A DNA stretch of 64,000 nucleotides, taken from Anaeramoeba flamelloides. Its lineage: Eukaryota > Metamonada > Anaeramoebidae. The notes below the pieces were generated by a model. The model ran no database searches. It saw only the letters and a list, made by a program, of their open reading frames with translations, and had not been told where the DNA came from. The stretch is from contig JANTQA010000012.1 of assembly GCA_027625915.1 (NCBI GenBank), forward strand, positions 14,098,501 through 14,162,500. Direction: 5' to 3'. Shown piece by piece: positions 1 to 11,469 of the stretch; position 1 is the stretch's first letter; each line of letters starts with the position of its first letter. The position numbers were made by a program, and so were the translations under genes.

Positions 1-2085
1 GGGGTCTATTATTTGATACTTCTTTCGAGTATTTAATGGGTTCCATAGCCATATTGTGCCATCAATTGAGCTAGAAATGACAACCTCTCCGGTGGAATTA
101 ACCTTTAAAGAATTTATTCTAGATTCATGGGAATAGAAGGTATTTACCAATTTGGAATTTGATAAATTGTAGATCTTACAGGTATGATCATCAGAGCCCG
201 TAACGACCATTAAGGTTTCTGGGCTATTGCCAAAAACGTCGATAGTGTTTATTGGCGAATTGTGAGCATTAATTTTTGTCTTCAACATACCATTTTCAAT
301 GTCCCAAAAGTGCACACAGCCATTTTCATCTGCGCTAGTGATTACCTGATTAAAATTTATTCTGACGGAATTGACTGCGCAATTGTGAGCATATAGAGTT
401 TTGTCTATTTGCTTTCGAAAAGTGGACCAGATTTTAACCGTTTGGTCATCCGAGCAAGAGACTATATATTGCCCTGTATGTGAAATGTCGATACAATTAA
501 TAAAGCTCTTATGGCCAGATAGGGTCGTAAACAATTCGTAATTTCCGCTGTTCCAAATTTTAATCGTCAAATCGTTGCCAGCCGTCACTACAATTTCGGC
601 CTTTTCTGATATTGACACAGACCTAATTTCCTTGGAATGCGCATCAATGATCTTTTTCGTTGCGCCCTTTGCAATATCCCAAAAAATTAATTTCCCATCT
701 TCGTCTCCAGAAATGACCACATTCCCATTCAAATTTGAAGAAACGCCATTTATCGGAAGCAAATGCTGAAAGCAAATTTGCTTTAGCCTAATATAATTGT
801 TTTGTAAAAACGAACTCCCACATGACAAAGATGGTATCAAGGGCATTAACCAACTTTTATTATTCCGATATGATAAAATCCCATTCATTAATTTTTTAAT
901 GCCCGGGTGATAATGTACCAAAGAATTTAGCCTACCAATTAACTGTGATTTCAATTGATCATTCGAATTACGAATTGAATGCCGAGACTCGCTGATTAAT
1001 TGGAGTACAATTTTGATTCCTTCTTCGCCCCGGTTGTCAATTTTGTTTTTAAAGCTATTAAATAACGAAGCATATTTTAAATTATTTAGGATCCATTTAT
1101 AATTAAATATATTATTACCCAGCAATTCCTTATTGTCATTATTGCCCTTATTTTTGAAATAAAAATTATCGATGGAAAAGTTTTGTAATTGCTCAATTAA
1201 TTTTTGATCAAAAGATAAAATCTGCGTTGGCGGCGTCAATATGGCGATATACTTATTAATAAAATCCAAAATTTCAGGTCTTTTCTTCGATAAGGCCTCG
1301 GGTATTACATTTGTATGGAAATTTTGAATTGCTTCAAATAGAGCTGTATTGCACTTTTTATTAATGAGCGTCCCATTTGCGCCATGAGACAATAGATACT
1401 CGCAAATTGGCAACAGCAAATGGAAATTATCGATCTTGATTTTTTTTGAGCACAAATGAAGCGCAGTATCAAATTCTTCCTGTGTTCTCAAATTCGGATC
1501 ACACCCCCTTTCGATCAGCACATTGACGCCCGACAGATTGTTGTTGTTGATGCAATGAAACAATAAATTATTTTCATCATTCTCGATACCCATCAAATTT
1601 AAATCAACTATGCCCAAGACATTCGATGTGTGTGCATAGTTTTCCTTGTCGATTAATTCTCGAATAAATTTGAAGATATTTTTTGTTAATTCATTGTCAT
1701 TGAAACATTTAATATTATTCATCGACAGGATTTTGATCATTTCCAAATTTTGTTCGTTGATCGCTCGGCTGATCCAACAATTGGTAACACGCTTTTGTAT
1801 TTCCTTTTCAGATTCCTTTAAATGCTTCAACAGATATTGAATTAAGACAAGATCACTGATCTTACTTAATTGGTTATTCATAAGATTAAGATCACATCTT
1901 TCTAATTCCTTTGACAGACTTAAATTATAATTCGATTTACATAACGATAACGAAGTTGTAAATTGTTCGTTTTTAATTGAGGATAAAAATGGACCAAATC
2001 CCTCATTGTCTTGTAAATTTGATAATTTGTTAATTGGCATTTCTAAATTGTTAATAATTTTTGGTAATTTCCCTTCCGAAAGTGC
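1..2085 (-). CDS. Ankyrin/WD40 repeat protein, last visible exon (3' end beyond window)
   Basis: Reading the minus strand from 2085 there is one open frame to base 1, about 695 codons with no stop, so the C-terminus lies outside the window. An ATG is present at 2040. The frame is open 15 codons further up to an AG acceptor at 2086-2087, so the exon may continue an upstream one (see 6585-7313). The first third is unassigned helical sequence. About 1330-1600 encodes two or three ankyrin-like repeats (NNLLFHCINNNNLSGVNVLI, then DTALHLCS and CEYLLSHGAN). From about 765 to 1 are six WD40 blades ending GKLIFWD, TIKIWN, TVKIWS, CVHFWD, TCKIYN and TIWLWN, with GD/SDD dipeptides before each. A seventh blade is expected beyond the edge. 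WD40 propellers and ankyrin stacks are protein-binding scaffolds; no catalytic motif is visible. The open frame is certain; the start is not. Confidence 0.85.
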
Positions 2086-2679
2086 CTATTTTTTGTTAGT
2101 TTTGTTTTTTTTTTTTGTTTTTGTTAGTTTTTTGTTTTTTTTTTGTTTTTGTTAGTTTTGTTTTTTTATTTGTTTTGTAAGTATTTTTTTATTTAGTTTT
2201 TGGAGGTTGATTTTTTGATTGTTTAAACGATATGGTATTGAGTTCAAGAATTAATTTTTAAGACCATTATTAACTATGATTAAAAATTTTTATATAATAA
2301 TCCCCACTTATTGTGTTCGTGACTAAGTTTATACAGGAACTGTAGATTTCTGTTGAGTGACTCGTTTTTTTTTTCTTTCATTATTATTTTTAGGAAATCA
2401 GATTTGAAATCAAAATTATTGTTTTTATAATTAAATAATCAGAAGAAATAATATTCCTAACTTTTTTAAAATTTATTAAATATTTTTTAAAAAAATATGA
2501 TCTTATATTTTCCCGTGGATTTCAGTTTTATTCAGAAAAATGATACTAATTATATAAATAAACTGAAAAACTTTTTCAAATCATCGCTAGGTTTTTTTTT
2601 TTTTTTTTTTTTTTGATTTGATAAAAAGTAAGAACATTTCTTTTGATTTCTTCTCTTTTTTTAAATTCAAATTAAAAAA

Positions 2680-4033
2680 AAAACCTAATCATGATTTTTT
2701 AGAATTCAAAAGAATGTGGTGATATCAAATATTTTCCTCAATTCTTTTTTCTTGTAAAAAAAAGCAAAAAAAAGCATTAAACTTTCTAAATTTTTGATTT
2801 TGATTCAAAAATATAATGATTTACTTAATAAAAATAAGAAGTAAAAAAAAAATACAATTAGCTTTTCTGGAGTTTTCTGTTTATTTGGAAAATCAATAGG
2901 TTTTCGTTAGATTTTTTTGAGTTTTCTATTTATTTGTAAAGTGTTCTAGGTTTTTTTTACTTTTTGAAATAAACAGAAAATTTTAATAAATTTTCGGTTT
3001 ATTTTAAAAAGTAAAAAAAAACTAATGGAAATCTATCGATTTTCAAATAAAATAGAAAACCTCAAAAAAACCTAGAACACTTTACAGAATAAACCAGAAA
3101 ATCTCCAGAAAAGCAGCGTTAGGTTTTTTTTTTTCATTTCTCAAATTAAATAAAATTTGCCTTTAGGTTTCACAGAAGAATCTATCAAATATTCCCGAAA
3201 ATACCCGAAAATCGAAAATACTAGAAAATTTTTTTAACCACCAAAAAACACTTTTTTAGCAACTTCTAAGAAACCCTAGTGCCAATATACTCAGTTTAAA
3301 ATTAAAATTGGAATTTTAATGTAGAATATTTTTTTTTGTTACGAGAATTTTATAGTCAAAAAAATTTAAAAATTTTGGGGAATAGTATTCAACCCATTTT
3401 GTGTGAAAGGAATTGGTACCTTAGATACTTGTAACATTTCTGATCATTGCTAAATGTTAACAAATGAGAGAAAATGTACTTGTAATGATCATTCCCAATT
3501 GGGTATCATGACCCATAATTTTGTAATCTTAAATGCAATCCAAAAATAACCGAGTAATATCTAATCGTTCACATACATATATGCATACCTTATCCAAGGG
3601 TGATTCATACCAAACCTTTATTTCACTTTCCCTATCAGTAGAGAAATTGGTTTAATCTAAAACACTCTACCTATCCAAACACATGTCATACCATGAATGC
3701 ATACATACTCGAGAAAACGCATACTAACATACTAACATACTCGAAAGATACCAAAAACTCTTCAAACTTTATAGTAGAAAATTCAAAAAAAAATTTTTTG
3801 ACTGAAAGAAAAATTGATATTTTATCATTAAACCGAGTATATTGGTACTAGGGTTTCTTCAAAGTTGTCTATAAAGTTTTTTTTTGTGGTTGAAAAATTT
3901 TCGGGTATTTTCGATTTTCGGGTATTTTCGGGAATATTTCAAACACCGTGCACAGAATTTAAAAGAATTGAGTAAATGTATTTGATATCACCACATTCTT
4001 TTGAATTCTAAAAAATAATGGTTAGGTTTTTTT
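2680..4033. mobile_element. Inverted-repeat DNA element, about 1.35 kb, with a second element inserted in its left arm
   Basis: The segment around 2684-2750 (containing GAATGTGGTGATATCAAAT) reappears as its reverse complement at 3958-4025. The segment around 3165-3300 (TTCCCGAAAATACCCGAAAA, then CTAGTGCCAATATACTC) reappears reversed at 3815-3950. The arms together exceed 200 bp, and the left one is interrupted by about 400 bp of unrelated foldback sequence. The centre (3300-3815) has no frame. A diverged relative is at 39690-40370. It is a non-autonomous DNA element by structure; superfamily unknown. Confidence 0.65.
2855..3118. mobile_element. Foldback element nested in the left arm of the 2680-4033 element
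   Basis: An almost complete hairpin: it opens AGCTTTTCTGGAGTTTTCTG and closes with CTCCAGAAAAGC, and repeats of TTTGTAAAGTGTTCTAGG and its complement lie symmetrically inside. A second copy of the same family is at 46394-46620, and a weaker relative is inside 14830-15110. It carries no coding capacity. Confidence 0.65.
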
Positions 4034-4700
4034 AATTTTTTTTTTTCTTTATATCGGTTTTAAAAATTTAATTTGAGGAATTCAAGAGTACTTTTCAAAA
4101 TTTTGTTTTTTACTTTCTTGGTTCTTTAGGAATTCATATAGAAAAAAATTTTTCAATTTACTTTTTAAGATTTAACGTTTTTACTGAAACTGGAAAATTG
4201 TTTTTTGAATGTTTGAAAATTTTGACTCTTTGATCTTTAGTAAAAAGAAGTGTTGTTAAGCAATTATATAAAAAAACTAAAAGCTTCATTTTAGGAACAT
4301 TTTCGAATAATTAAAATTTTCGATTTAAACCTTTTCTCCAATCCAAAATTAAGCAACAATCTTCCAAACTAAAAAAAATTATGAATGGGGAAACAAACCA
4401 AACTAAAAAGATAAACAAAGATTAGGAAATCTTTAAAAAACAAAATTAAGCACTATAAGACTATTAATTATACAGTATTAAATAATACGGGGTTTATGGG
4501 GAAGTGCAGATCAGGGTGTGGCTGCTTATCTTTTTAAACTTTTTACATTTTTCTTGGAAGTCATGTATTTTATATTGTTCCTTTTAAAATGTTACTTTCT
4601 TAACATAAAGATAATTTTTTGGGATCTATCGTTCAGAAAACAATTGATAATATTGATTTTTGGTTTGAATTAGCAAAACATTTGATTTCTTTGAACAGAA

Positions 4701-5135
4701 ATGATGTTAATGGTAAACAGATCTAGGCTCACAGTAATCCAAGAAGATATTGTTTATTATTGTTGGAAATGTTTAAAAAGAAATACTGGTAAATACTTCA
4801 CTGTTTGTGTGATAAATGTGATATGTATTACCACAAACTGTTTTAATCGTGTGCCTTTTATACAAAACCTCAATTTATTTATTTAAGAGAGACTAAGAAA
4901 AAAAATTATTTTTTTTATTTTCATTTTTTATTTATACTTTTTGTCCTTTGTTCTGATACAACAACAGGTTTGTTGGGGGTTTGAAAAACTGATATGTGTT
5001 GATATTTTGAAAATTATGGGGGAAAGTAATGTGTTCAAAATACATCAATCGAGACTGAATGAAATATTTTGTGGGCGTTGTTCAATGGTAGCCGTTTTTG
5101 AAGTGGTTGGTAATAAAAAAAATTTAAAATCATAG
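4701..5135 (+). pseudogene. Decayed Merlin/IS1595-like transposase remnant
   Basis: Two short plus-strand coding-like blocks. The first (4701-4850) contains IVYYCWKCLKRNTGKY. In the next reading frame it is continued by CLCDKCDMYYHK, which together resemble a zinc-ribbon interrupted by a frameshift. The second (4941-5135) contains CWGFEKLICVDILKIMG, then FKIHQSRLNEIFCGRCSMVA and VFEVVGNKK. Merlin/IS1595-type transposases carry an N-terminal zinc ribbon, then a helix before an IDES...GR...WVFG DDE strand, and the order here matches loosely. The first catalytic Asp is not visible in the expected place. The block is richer in G and C than its surroundings. The identity is tentative; it could be another zinc-finger gene in decay. 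Confidence 0.35.
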
Positions 5136-6584
5136 GAAGCCAAAATGAAATAATTGAGAAAGTTTTGGTTATGTAATTATTTGTGAAACAAAAATTCACG
5201 AACAGGAATAATTGCTTAAGATCCAAAAAAATTTATTTTCAAGACAAATGAATTTCAAATAATTAGTTCAGTTTTTTTTTTATTGATAAGATAACTTTAA
5301 AAAAGTGCTATAAAGTCCTACTTCCGTTTTAAAAAAGTGTGTACTAAACGTTTTCTAAGAGGCACTTCAGACTGTCTAATTCACCCGTTTTAAGCAATTT
5401 GGGTAAAACTTTTGAAAACTTTTAATCCACACTTTTTTAAAAACAGCTGTGTTTGTTGAAAAATAAATGGAACACAATTTTCATACAGTCTTTCCAAATA
5501 ACAGCTTTCAAAGATCAAAGTCAAATATAAACGATTTAGTTCCATAAAGAAGTTATATAATCATTTTCCCTTTTAAAATTCGGAACTTTGATGCTTTATT
5601 TTAATCAGGGTTCACATGTTGATTCTTTTTTGAAAAAAACCACAAATAATTCTATTTTGTTTGATTATATTGAATCAAATGATTCTTTTTTATTTCAAGA
5701 ATAATTTATAACTTATTTCTTGTTTAAATTTGATTTTTCATAGAATCCCATCATTCTCAAAATTTATTAATTAATAAATAGATTTTTTTTGAAAATATTT
5801 CAAAAGAATTTAATCTTGTTCAAAAAAAATAAATATTTGTGGTTTTTCTTCTTGATATTTTAGTTTTAATCACCTTTTCGTCAGTCCTGATGTTTTTGTG
5901 TTTATTCCTGATTAGAAAATTATTTTACTATGGAATGGGATTGAAAGAATATTTTTTTTTTTAATTAATAAAAGAGTTTTGGTACCAAATAGCTAAATTT
6001 TAATTTTGATTTCTTGGAATCAGAATAAAATAATTTTAGATTTTATTGAAAAATAATTCTAAAATGTACTTTAACAAGTAGAAAATGTTGATAACTACTA
6101 ACCCCAGTGTAATTATTTTCAATTTTATGATTCCAAATTATAAATTTTTGAGATTCTAAAAATTCAAAAAAGGGAATCATTTCCTGAACTCTGATTTTAA
6201 TTTTCTTCTTTTTCTTGGATTTTTTTTTTTTTTTTTTTTCTTTTTCCGAAAGCTCAAGTAAAATTTTATTCGTTTTCTTTTCCAATTAACAGTGTATCTA
6301 AAACAGTTAACAAACTTTAATAAAACGGTTTACTTTGTCTCTATTAAAAACTTTTTTCAAATAACTTTTCATCTTATTTGTTAAAATTTATGTGATTCAT
6401 TTAAAAAGTCGTAAATTGGAAGTCTAAGAGTTTAGCCACTATTTGTGATTTTTGTTTTTGGTTCTGTCAAGTGGAAAAAAAAGTGGCAATTTAATTTTTA
6501 TTAAGACTGTCCAACCATTAAGAAAAAATTTTTGGGTTTAAAATAAAAATAAAAAAAAAAAAAAAAACCTAAAAGAGAACATAC

Positions 6585-7313
6585 TTTTGCTACTGACTGA
6601 TATTGATTAATTTGTGTTGACAGCCTTTTTACTGACTGTATTGCACCAACCCAATTACAAGATGTCTCGCGATCTTGACAAGAAAAAACAAGCGTCTTTT
6701 TGTTTGTTTGTATTTCAAAGCAGTTTTCTTTTTTTCTTTTAGACTTTTTTCCTGTCAGGCTTGCTCGTATGATGTCGGTTATTTGGATACGCCTCGATCC
6801 TTTTTTTTTATTCTTTTGGAACGTTTGCTCTTTTTTATACAACAAAAGTTCCTTATCAGTTAAGACCGAAAATCTTTTTTTCCATGTGTTTCTTCTTCCA
6901 GAGAGGCTTATGTTTCCAATTTGTCTTACAAACATAAAAGACTGCAGTGATTTTTTGTTTTTTGATTTTTGATTTTTTATTGTTGTGTTTTTTAATTTTC
7001 AAAAGAAGAACAAGTAAAAAAAGGAAAAAAGTTAATTGCTGAAGAATTAGCCCAATAAGAAAATCAAGAAAATCTTTTGTAACGGCTTGTTAGAATTGAA
7101 ATGTAAAATTACTCGATTGGGATTTGGGTGGTGTGTTGAAAAATCTGTTTTTCCAATTAACCAATTCCGATACCAATTTTCGATCCTTATTGGAGATGAA
7201 TCTAATTTCGTAACCAAAGAGCTCCCGTCCCATATTTCATCTTTACCGTCAACAACAACAATACGAATTTGATCATAAGTTCGGAATTCTCTAACAGTTA
7301 TTTTTTTGGACAT
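6585..7313 (-). CDS. PH-domain N-terminal exons of the WD40/ankyrin gene (exons 7113-7313 and 6585-6941)
   Basis: Two short exons. Exon 1 (7313 to 7113) starts at an ATG (MSKKITVREFRTYDQIRIVV) and ends at donor GTAATT. Exon 2 (6941 to 6585) follows acceptor CTGCAG and ends at donor GTATGT. Both introns are phase 0. The first is 171 bp and contains a CTAAC branch-like motif. Exon 2 encodes a compact PH domain: GRRNTWKKRFSVLTDKELLL at the first strands, a basic loop, and CNWVGAIQSV as the terminal helix with its invariant Trp. PH domains bind phosphoinositides or proteins at membranes. Exon 2 ends in frame with the exon starting at 2085 (VAK then ALSEGKLPKI), so I infer a single PH-ankyrin-WD40 protein of more than 880 residues. 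If the join is wrong, this is a separate small PH gene whose next exon I cannot find. Confidence 0.7.
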
Positions 7314-7866
7314 TCTGAATTAGACCTAACAAACAATTATCTTATTTTCTTGTATTTGTGTTTTGAAGAAGAAAGAGAGTTTGAAAAAAAAATGATTTTG
7401 CTCTAATTCTTTTTTTCAAATCATCTTTTGGTATTAAATACCGTTAATTTGGTTAGGTGTGTTATAAGTTATGTAAGACTTGATTTTTAAGTTTTCCATA
7501 ACTTTAACTTGTTAATGAAGGATTTTCAGTCTATTGTGTTTAGATATAAATTCCTTTTATATCTAAAATGTGAATTGTTGGCTTTACGGAAAGGAAGAGA
7601 GATTAGATCTTGGCAAAATTAAAATTCTAGCTTTTTTTTTGAGATATTGGAGTTTGGCAAAACATTACTAACATCCCAAATTCAAATTATTCTTGTTTAA
7701 CTTTGAAAATGTTGGAAAAATTAGAAGTTTTTCTACTTTATATTCAAGTCTTGTAAAGTTAAAGGTAATTGTATAAGTATACTTTTCAAGTTCAGCAAGA
7801 GGTAAACAAAATCAATTTTATATTTTCCTTTAGGCATTGAATATTTCAGCAGAGTTTTTTCATCAT
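7314..7866. other. 5' flank of the PH/ankyrin/WD40 gene; no gene seen
   Basis: Intergenic AT-rich sequence between the start codon at 7313 and the first transposon end. It presumably contains the promoter, but I see no motif that I can defend. Confidence 0.4.
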
Positions 7867-9252
7867 TTAAGGGAGTAGCCACGGTAAAGAAAAATTTTTC
7901 ACTTTTGTGCAATTCTGAAGAGGATCAGAAAATAACATTTTTTACTCTGGTTGTACCTCATTGGTTTTTATTATTTAAAGTACTTCATTCATTAGATTTT
8001 TTAAATTTTTTTTTCAAAGTCTCAAAGAAATTGCCACAATAGAATGTTGAGTTGAATTACTTAAAATAGTGTTTTGAATGTTGAATGACTTATCTTTTAT
8101 TCTTCTCTCAACATTCTATTGTGGCATTTAATTTTTTCATTTTTTATTTTTTCATCATTTTTGAGATTTTTTTTAATCCTGACAAGATAAAGCAATTAGA
8201 AATATTTTTTTTATTAGTGGCATTTAGGATTAATGGATTTTGTTTAAAAAGAACAACAATATTACAATTGAGAGAATCATAAAAGGAAACATAAATGGGA
8301 CTTAAATAGCTAGAAGAATTCCAAAATTAGAATAATTAAGTAGAATTATTACTTGTTAGGATTGTAAAACGTTGGGTTTAGTGGAATATGAGAAGTGAAT
8401 ATGATTATATGTTATCAAAGTTTAAACCACAAAATAGATACACTTCTTATTCAAAGAATCTGAAATTATCTTCTCCCAAAAAAAAACAACTAAACCCCAT
8501 TCCAAAAATTTGGACACATCTAAAATCAAAAATAGTGAAACAAAAACCAATTTACTATATTCTCCCAAACCTAAAATAAAACCAGATTTAAGTAACATAG
8601 TATTAATGGTTTTTTAAGTAATAATTTTCATCCAAATATAAGAAAACAATATAAAACAAAAAAATCAAAACAAGTGTGTCCAAAAAAAAATGAAACGAGC
8701 TGAAATGAAAGAGTTTGAACAAAAAATATATTGGTAGATTTGTTAAAATTACACCAACAATGGTTGATCGATCAAATGATAAGATACCATCAACAAATCG
8801 CATGTGGTTTTTCACTTGAAGAAACTCAACTGTAACCATCTAGTAACCATCGAAAAAAAAATTTTCAGATCTAACTAAACCGATTAAGTACCTGAAAAAA
8901 AGAAAATGAAAACAAAAACAAAAAAACACAAAAAAATGATATAGTTTGTTGAATTAAAATTAATTTCCAAATTGATGTAAATCATGTTTTTGTTATTCTT
9001 CTAACTGTTTAAACTGTGTACAAAATAATCGAATTAAGTTTATTTTAATAATAAAATAATAATAATAATAAAACTATTTTATCAATATAATCTCTTTTTT
9101 TTTATTGTTGAACATTACTAAAAAAAAAATATCAAATAATTTTTTTAAAAAAATTTTTAGAGAATCTACGATCACACGCCACTAAAATAAAACGTTCTTA
9201 TCTCATCTCTCTCAAATTTTTATCATGTCTTATGGTGTAGCTACTCCCTTAA
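7867..9252. mobile_element. Terminal-inverted-repeat element, about 1.39 kb
   Basis: The left end reads TTAAGGGAGTAGCCAC and the right end GTGTAGCTACTCCCTTAA, a clear inverted pair. Inside, 8030-8050 and 8107-8127 form a separate hairpin around GCCACAATAGAATGTTGAG. Coding remnants are not convincing. The section 8690-8990 is related, at low identity, to 34100-34350. It is a non-autonomous or decayed DNA transposon. Confidence 0.6.
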
Positions 9253-9803
9253 GGTGGACAATCCCTGAAATTTGAAAAAAAGATTATCTTTTATTTGGTG
9301 TGCTAATTTGGTTCTTAGAAGATCGATCTTGTGCTTGGTATGGGTTTTAAAAGTGGACCAAAATAGTTATTTTGGACAATTTATTTTTTTCTTTCAGAAA
9401 TCTTAAATTGAAGAGTGGAAGACCCATATATTGGAAGGTGGGTTATTATAAAAAAATATGATTTATGGGTTCTTGATTGAAATTTTTAATTAACCAGGGT
9501 TTTATTTGGTGGTTTTCAAAAATTTTTTCATAAGGTTAATTGGGGAAAAAGTAATTCAAAATTTTCTTCCATAACCCAAAAATTTAAATTTATTCTTAAA
9601 CACCCTCCCAACCATAAATATCACAACCTTAAATTCAGATTTTGGTAATGAAAAACATTAAATTAACAAAAATTGACATATTTAACCACTGTTAAAACCC
9701 ATACCAAGCTCAAGATCGCCCAGGTTAAAACCAAATAAACATGTTGTCATACCATCTAAAAGAAAATCTTTTTTTCAACTTTCAGGGATTTTAAATCTTA
9801 AGG
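9247..9803. mobile_element. Terminal-inverted-repeat element, about 0.55 kb, abutting the previous one
   Basis: The left arm begins CTTAAGGTGGACAATCCCTG and includes GAAAAAAAGATTATCTTTTA and GCTTGGTATGGGTTTTAA. The right arm gives the complements in mirrored order, ending TTCAGGGATTTTAAATCTTA then AGG. The arms are over 100 bp long with small gaps. The left end overlaps the right end of the 7867-9252 element in the palindrome CCCTTAAGG. Confidence 0.6.
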
Positions 9804-10504
9804 TTTTTTACAAAAGAGAAAAAAAAACAATTAATAATTGTATTATTTTGATTTTTCTTCAAAATCTTATAAATAAAATCGTTTTTTGGCTTATAGGATC
9901 ATATTCCAACCACCGGAGCACTCAAAATAAGGATATTCCCTCAACTAGTTTTTTCAAAAAATATTTCTACCTTTATAAGTTTGTTCATTTCCAAAAATAC
10001 TATTACCATTGTGAAAAAAAATTTGACACATTAAAAAAAAATGGGTAAGTCAAAAATTTGTTTTCGTTTTTTATATAGTAAAAATGAATGAAATGAGTTT
10101 TGAACTAGGTATCATTTTATGAACAAATCTCCGATTTCAGAAAAACCAAAGTCACTATCAATTATAATTTTTAAAAAAAAATAGTATTGTTGCATTTTGA
10201 CCTTTTTGAAAAGTATTCGGAAGGCTTAAAATAACACAAATTGAATTTTCATTGTACACTTTACTAAAAATTTTAGTTTTTTTTTGATTGGAACACATCC
10301 CAGGATCAAGTTAGTGATTGTAATGGAAGATCAAAAATCAATAATTATTTTAAATTAATGTTTGCTAAATGAGAATTTATGGAATTTAAATTGTTTCTAA
10401 AATCTTAATATGACCTTATTTTGAAGTTTTTGTTTTAAAAACTTAGTTAAAATGAATATCTTTGGAACAAAATATCTTTTTTGGAAGATTATTTAATGTA
10501 ATTT

Positions 10505-10660
10505 AATTTAACGTCCTAGTACCAGTATAACAGCAAAAAATTACTTTTTTTTTTGTCATTTTTTTTTTTCAATCTCCCTTTTCAAAAAAAATCATGAACA
10601 CAATGTTACCTAGAATGTTTAAAAAATTAATCTTCAAACCTATTCAAATACTTTTTTCAA
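10505..10660. repeat. Dispersed repeat, copy 1 (partner at 48588-48725)
   Basis: Shares an ordered series of words with 48588-48725: CCAGTATAA, a T-rich stretch with CATTTTTTTT, CTTTTTCAAAA-like sequence, CTAAAATGT/CTAGAATGT, and a final TTCAA.CC. Low identity indicates an old dispersed element. It sits immediately left of a miniature element. Confidence 0.4.
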
Positions 10661-10676
10661 AAAAATAACTTTTTGA

Positions 10677-10878
10677 TACCGTCAGTTCCACTTTTATGGC
10701 ACGCAATTTCAACAAAATTTAAGGCACAAAAAAATCTCCAATTAAGGCACAAAATTTGGAATTATTTTTTTTACACAATTTATTTTACTAGAATCTGAAT
10801 TTTGTGCCTTAATTTGAGATATTTTTTCTGCCTTCAATTTCGTTGAAATTTTGTGCCTTAAAAGTGTAACTGACTGTA
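10677..10878. mobile_element. MITE family I, copy 1
   Basis: About 200 bp palindromic element flanked by TA. Its ends are versions of TACAGTCAGTTCCACTTTTA followed by AGGCACAAA. The internal words AAGGCACAAA and TTTGTGCCTT are repeated symmetrically. TA flanks and CAGT ends fit the Tc1/mariner superfamily. Other copies are at 15548, 23100, 45970 and 47432. Confidence 0.7.
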
Positions 10879-11291
10879 AAGTTTATCTTGAAGTTCAATA
10901 AGGGAACTAATTTAAATCTCTAAAATGTGAGTTTCTTCTTGGTTCTTTTGTAAAGATGTTGTTATTTTACATCCTTTAATACAGATAAACTATTTTGATT
11001 TCTTAATTGGAAAGTAACAGTCTTTCTATGCTTTTAAAAAAATAGTAAAATCTGAGTGTTATTTGGCAACCTTAATAGAACCCGAAAAATCAAAACAGGA
11101 TCAATTAATAATGGTTTTTGTAATACTATCTTTATAATAAGTGTTTTTATTTGATAGATCAATTATTAAAAATTTGTTCCAAAAAAGGGAATATTTTTTT
11201 ACCAATACCTAAACCACTAAACAATTTCGATATGAAAAGTAGATTTAACTTGTTTTGGTGGATTCAATTAATAGTGATATTAGTGGTTATT

Positions 11292-11469
11292 CTTTAAGGG
11301 ACTAGTTTCAATTATTTTTTTTTTGACCTATTTCTAAATAAGGGTTACTGATCTAGAAATAAGTTTAATATTGGAAATAAACAGGGTTTTTCAAATCGAA
11401 GTAATTGGCAAAAAATTTTCTGAAGCTCTATTAAATTTAGGTAAAAAATTTAAGAGAGATTAGTCCCAC
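11292..11469. mobile_element. MITE family II, copy 1
   Basis: Begins CTTTAAGGGACTAGT and ends in a form of its complement (GATTAGTCCC). It aligns along its full length, in opposite orientation, with 22093-22281, including CAAATCGAAGTAATT and TAAATTTAGGTAAAAAA. Non-coding. Confidence 0.6.

Larger units (their letters stand above)
2086..6584 (-). other. Proposed 4.5 kb phase-0 intron filled with transposon remains
   Basis: Bounded by donor GTATGT (6579-6584) and acceptor ATAG (2086-2089) on the minus strand. No long minus-strand frame lies inside. It holds a 1.35 kb inverted-repeat element (2680-4033), a nested foldback (2855-3118), a Merlin-like transposase remnant (4701-5135, plus strand), and A/T-rich filler with nothing else I can recognise at 5136-6500. 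The acceptor lacks a clean pyrimidine tract (the upstream bases are A and C rich), which lowers confidence. Confidence 0.45.

Noticed and set aside
1646-1840. Plus-strand 64-codon frame
   Set aside because: Antisense shadow of the ankyrin/WD40 exon.
6043-6285. Minus-strand 80-codon frame with a poly-Lys centre
   Set aside because: Built around an A tract; starts and ends in AT-rich filler. I treat it as intron sequence, though the start region is plausible.
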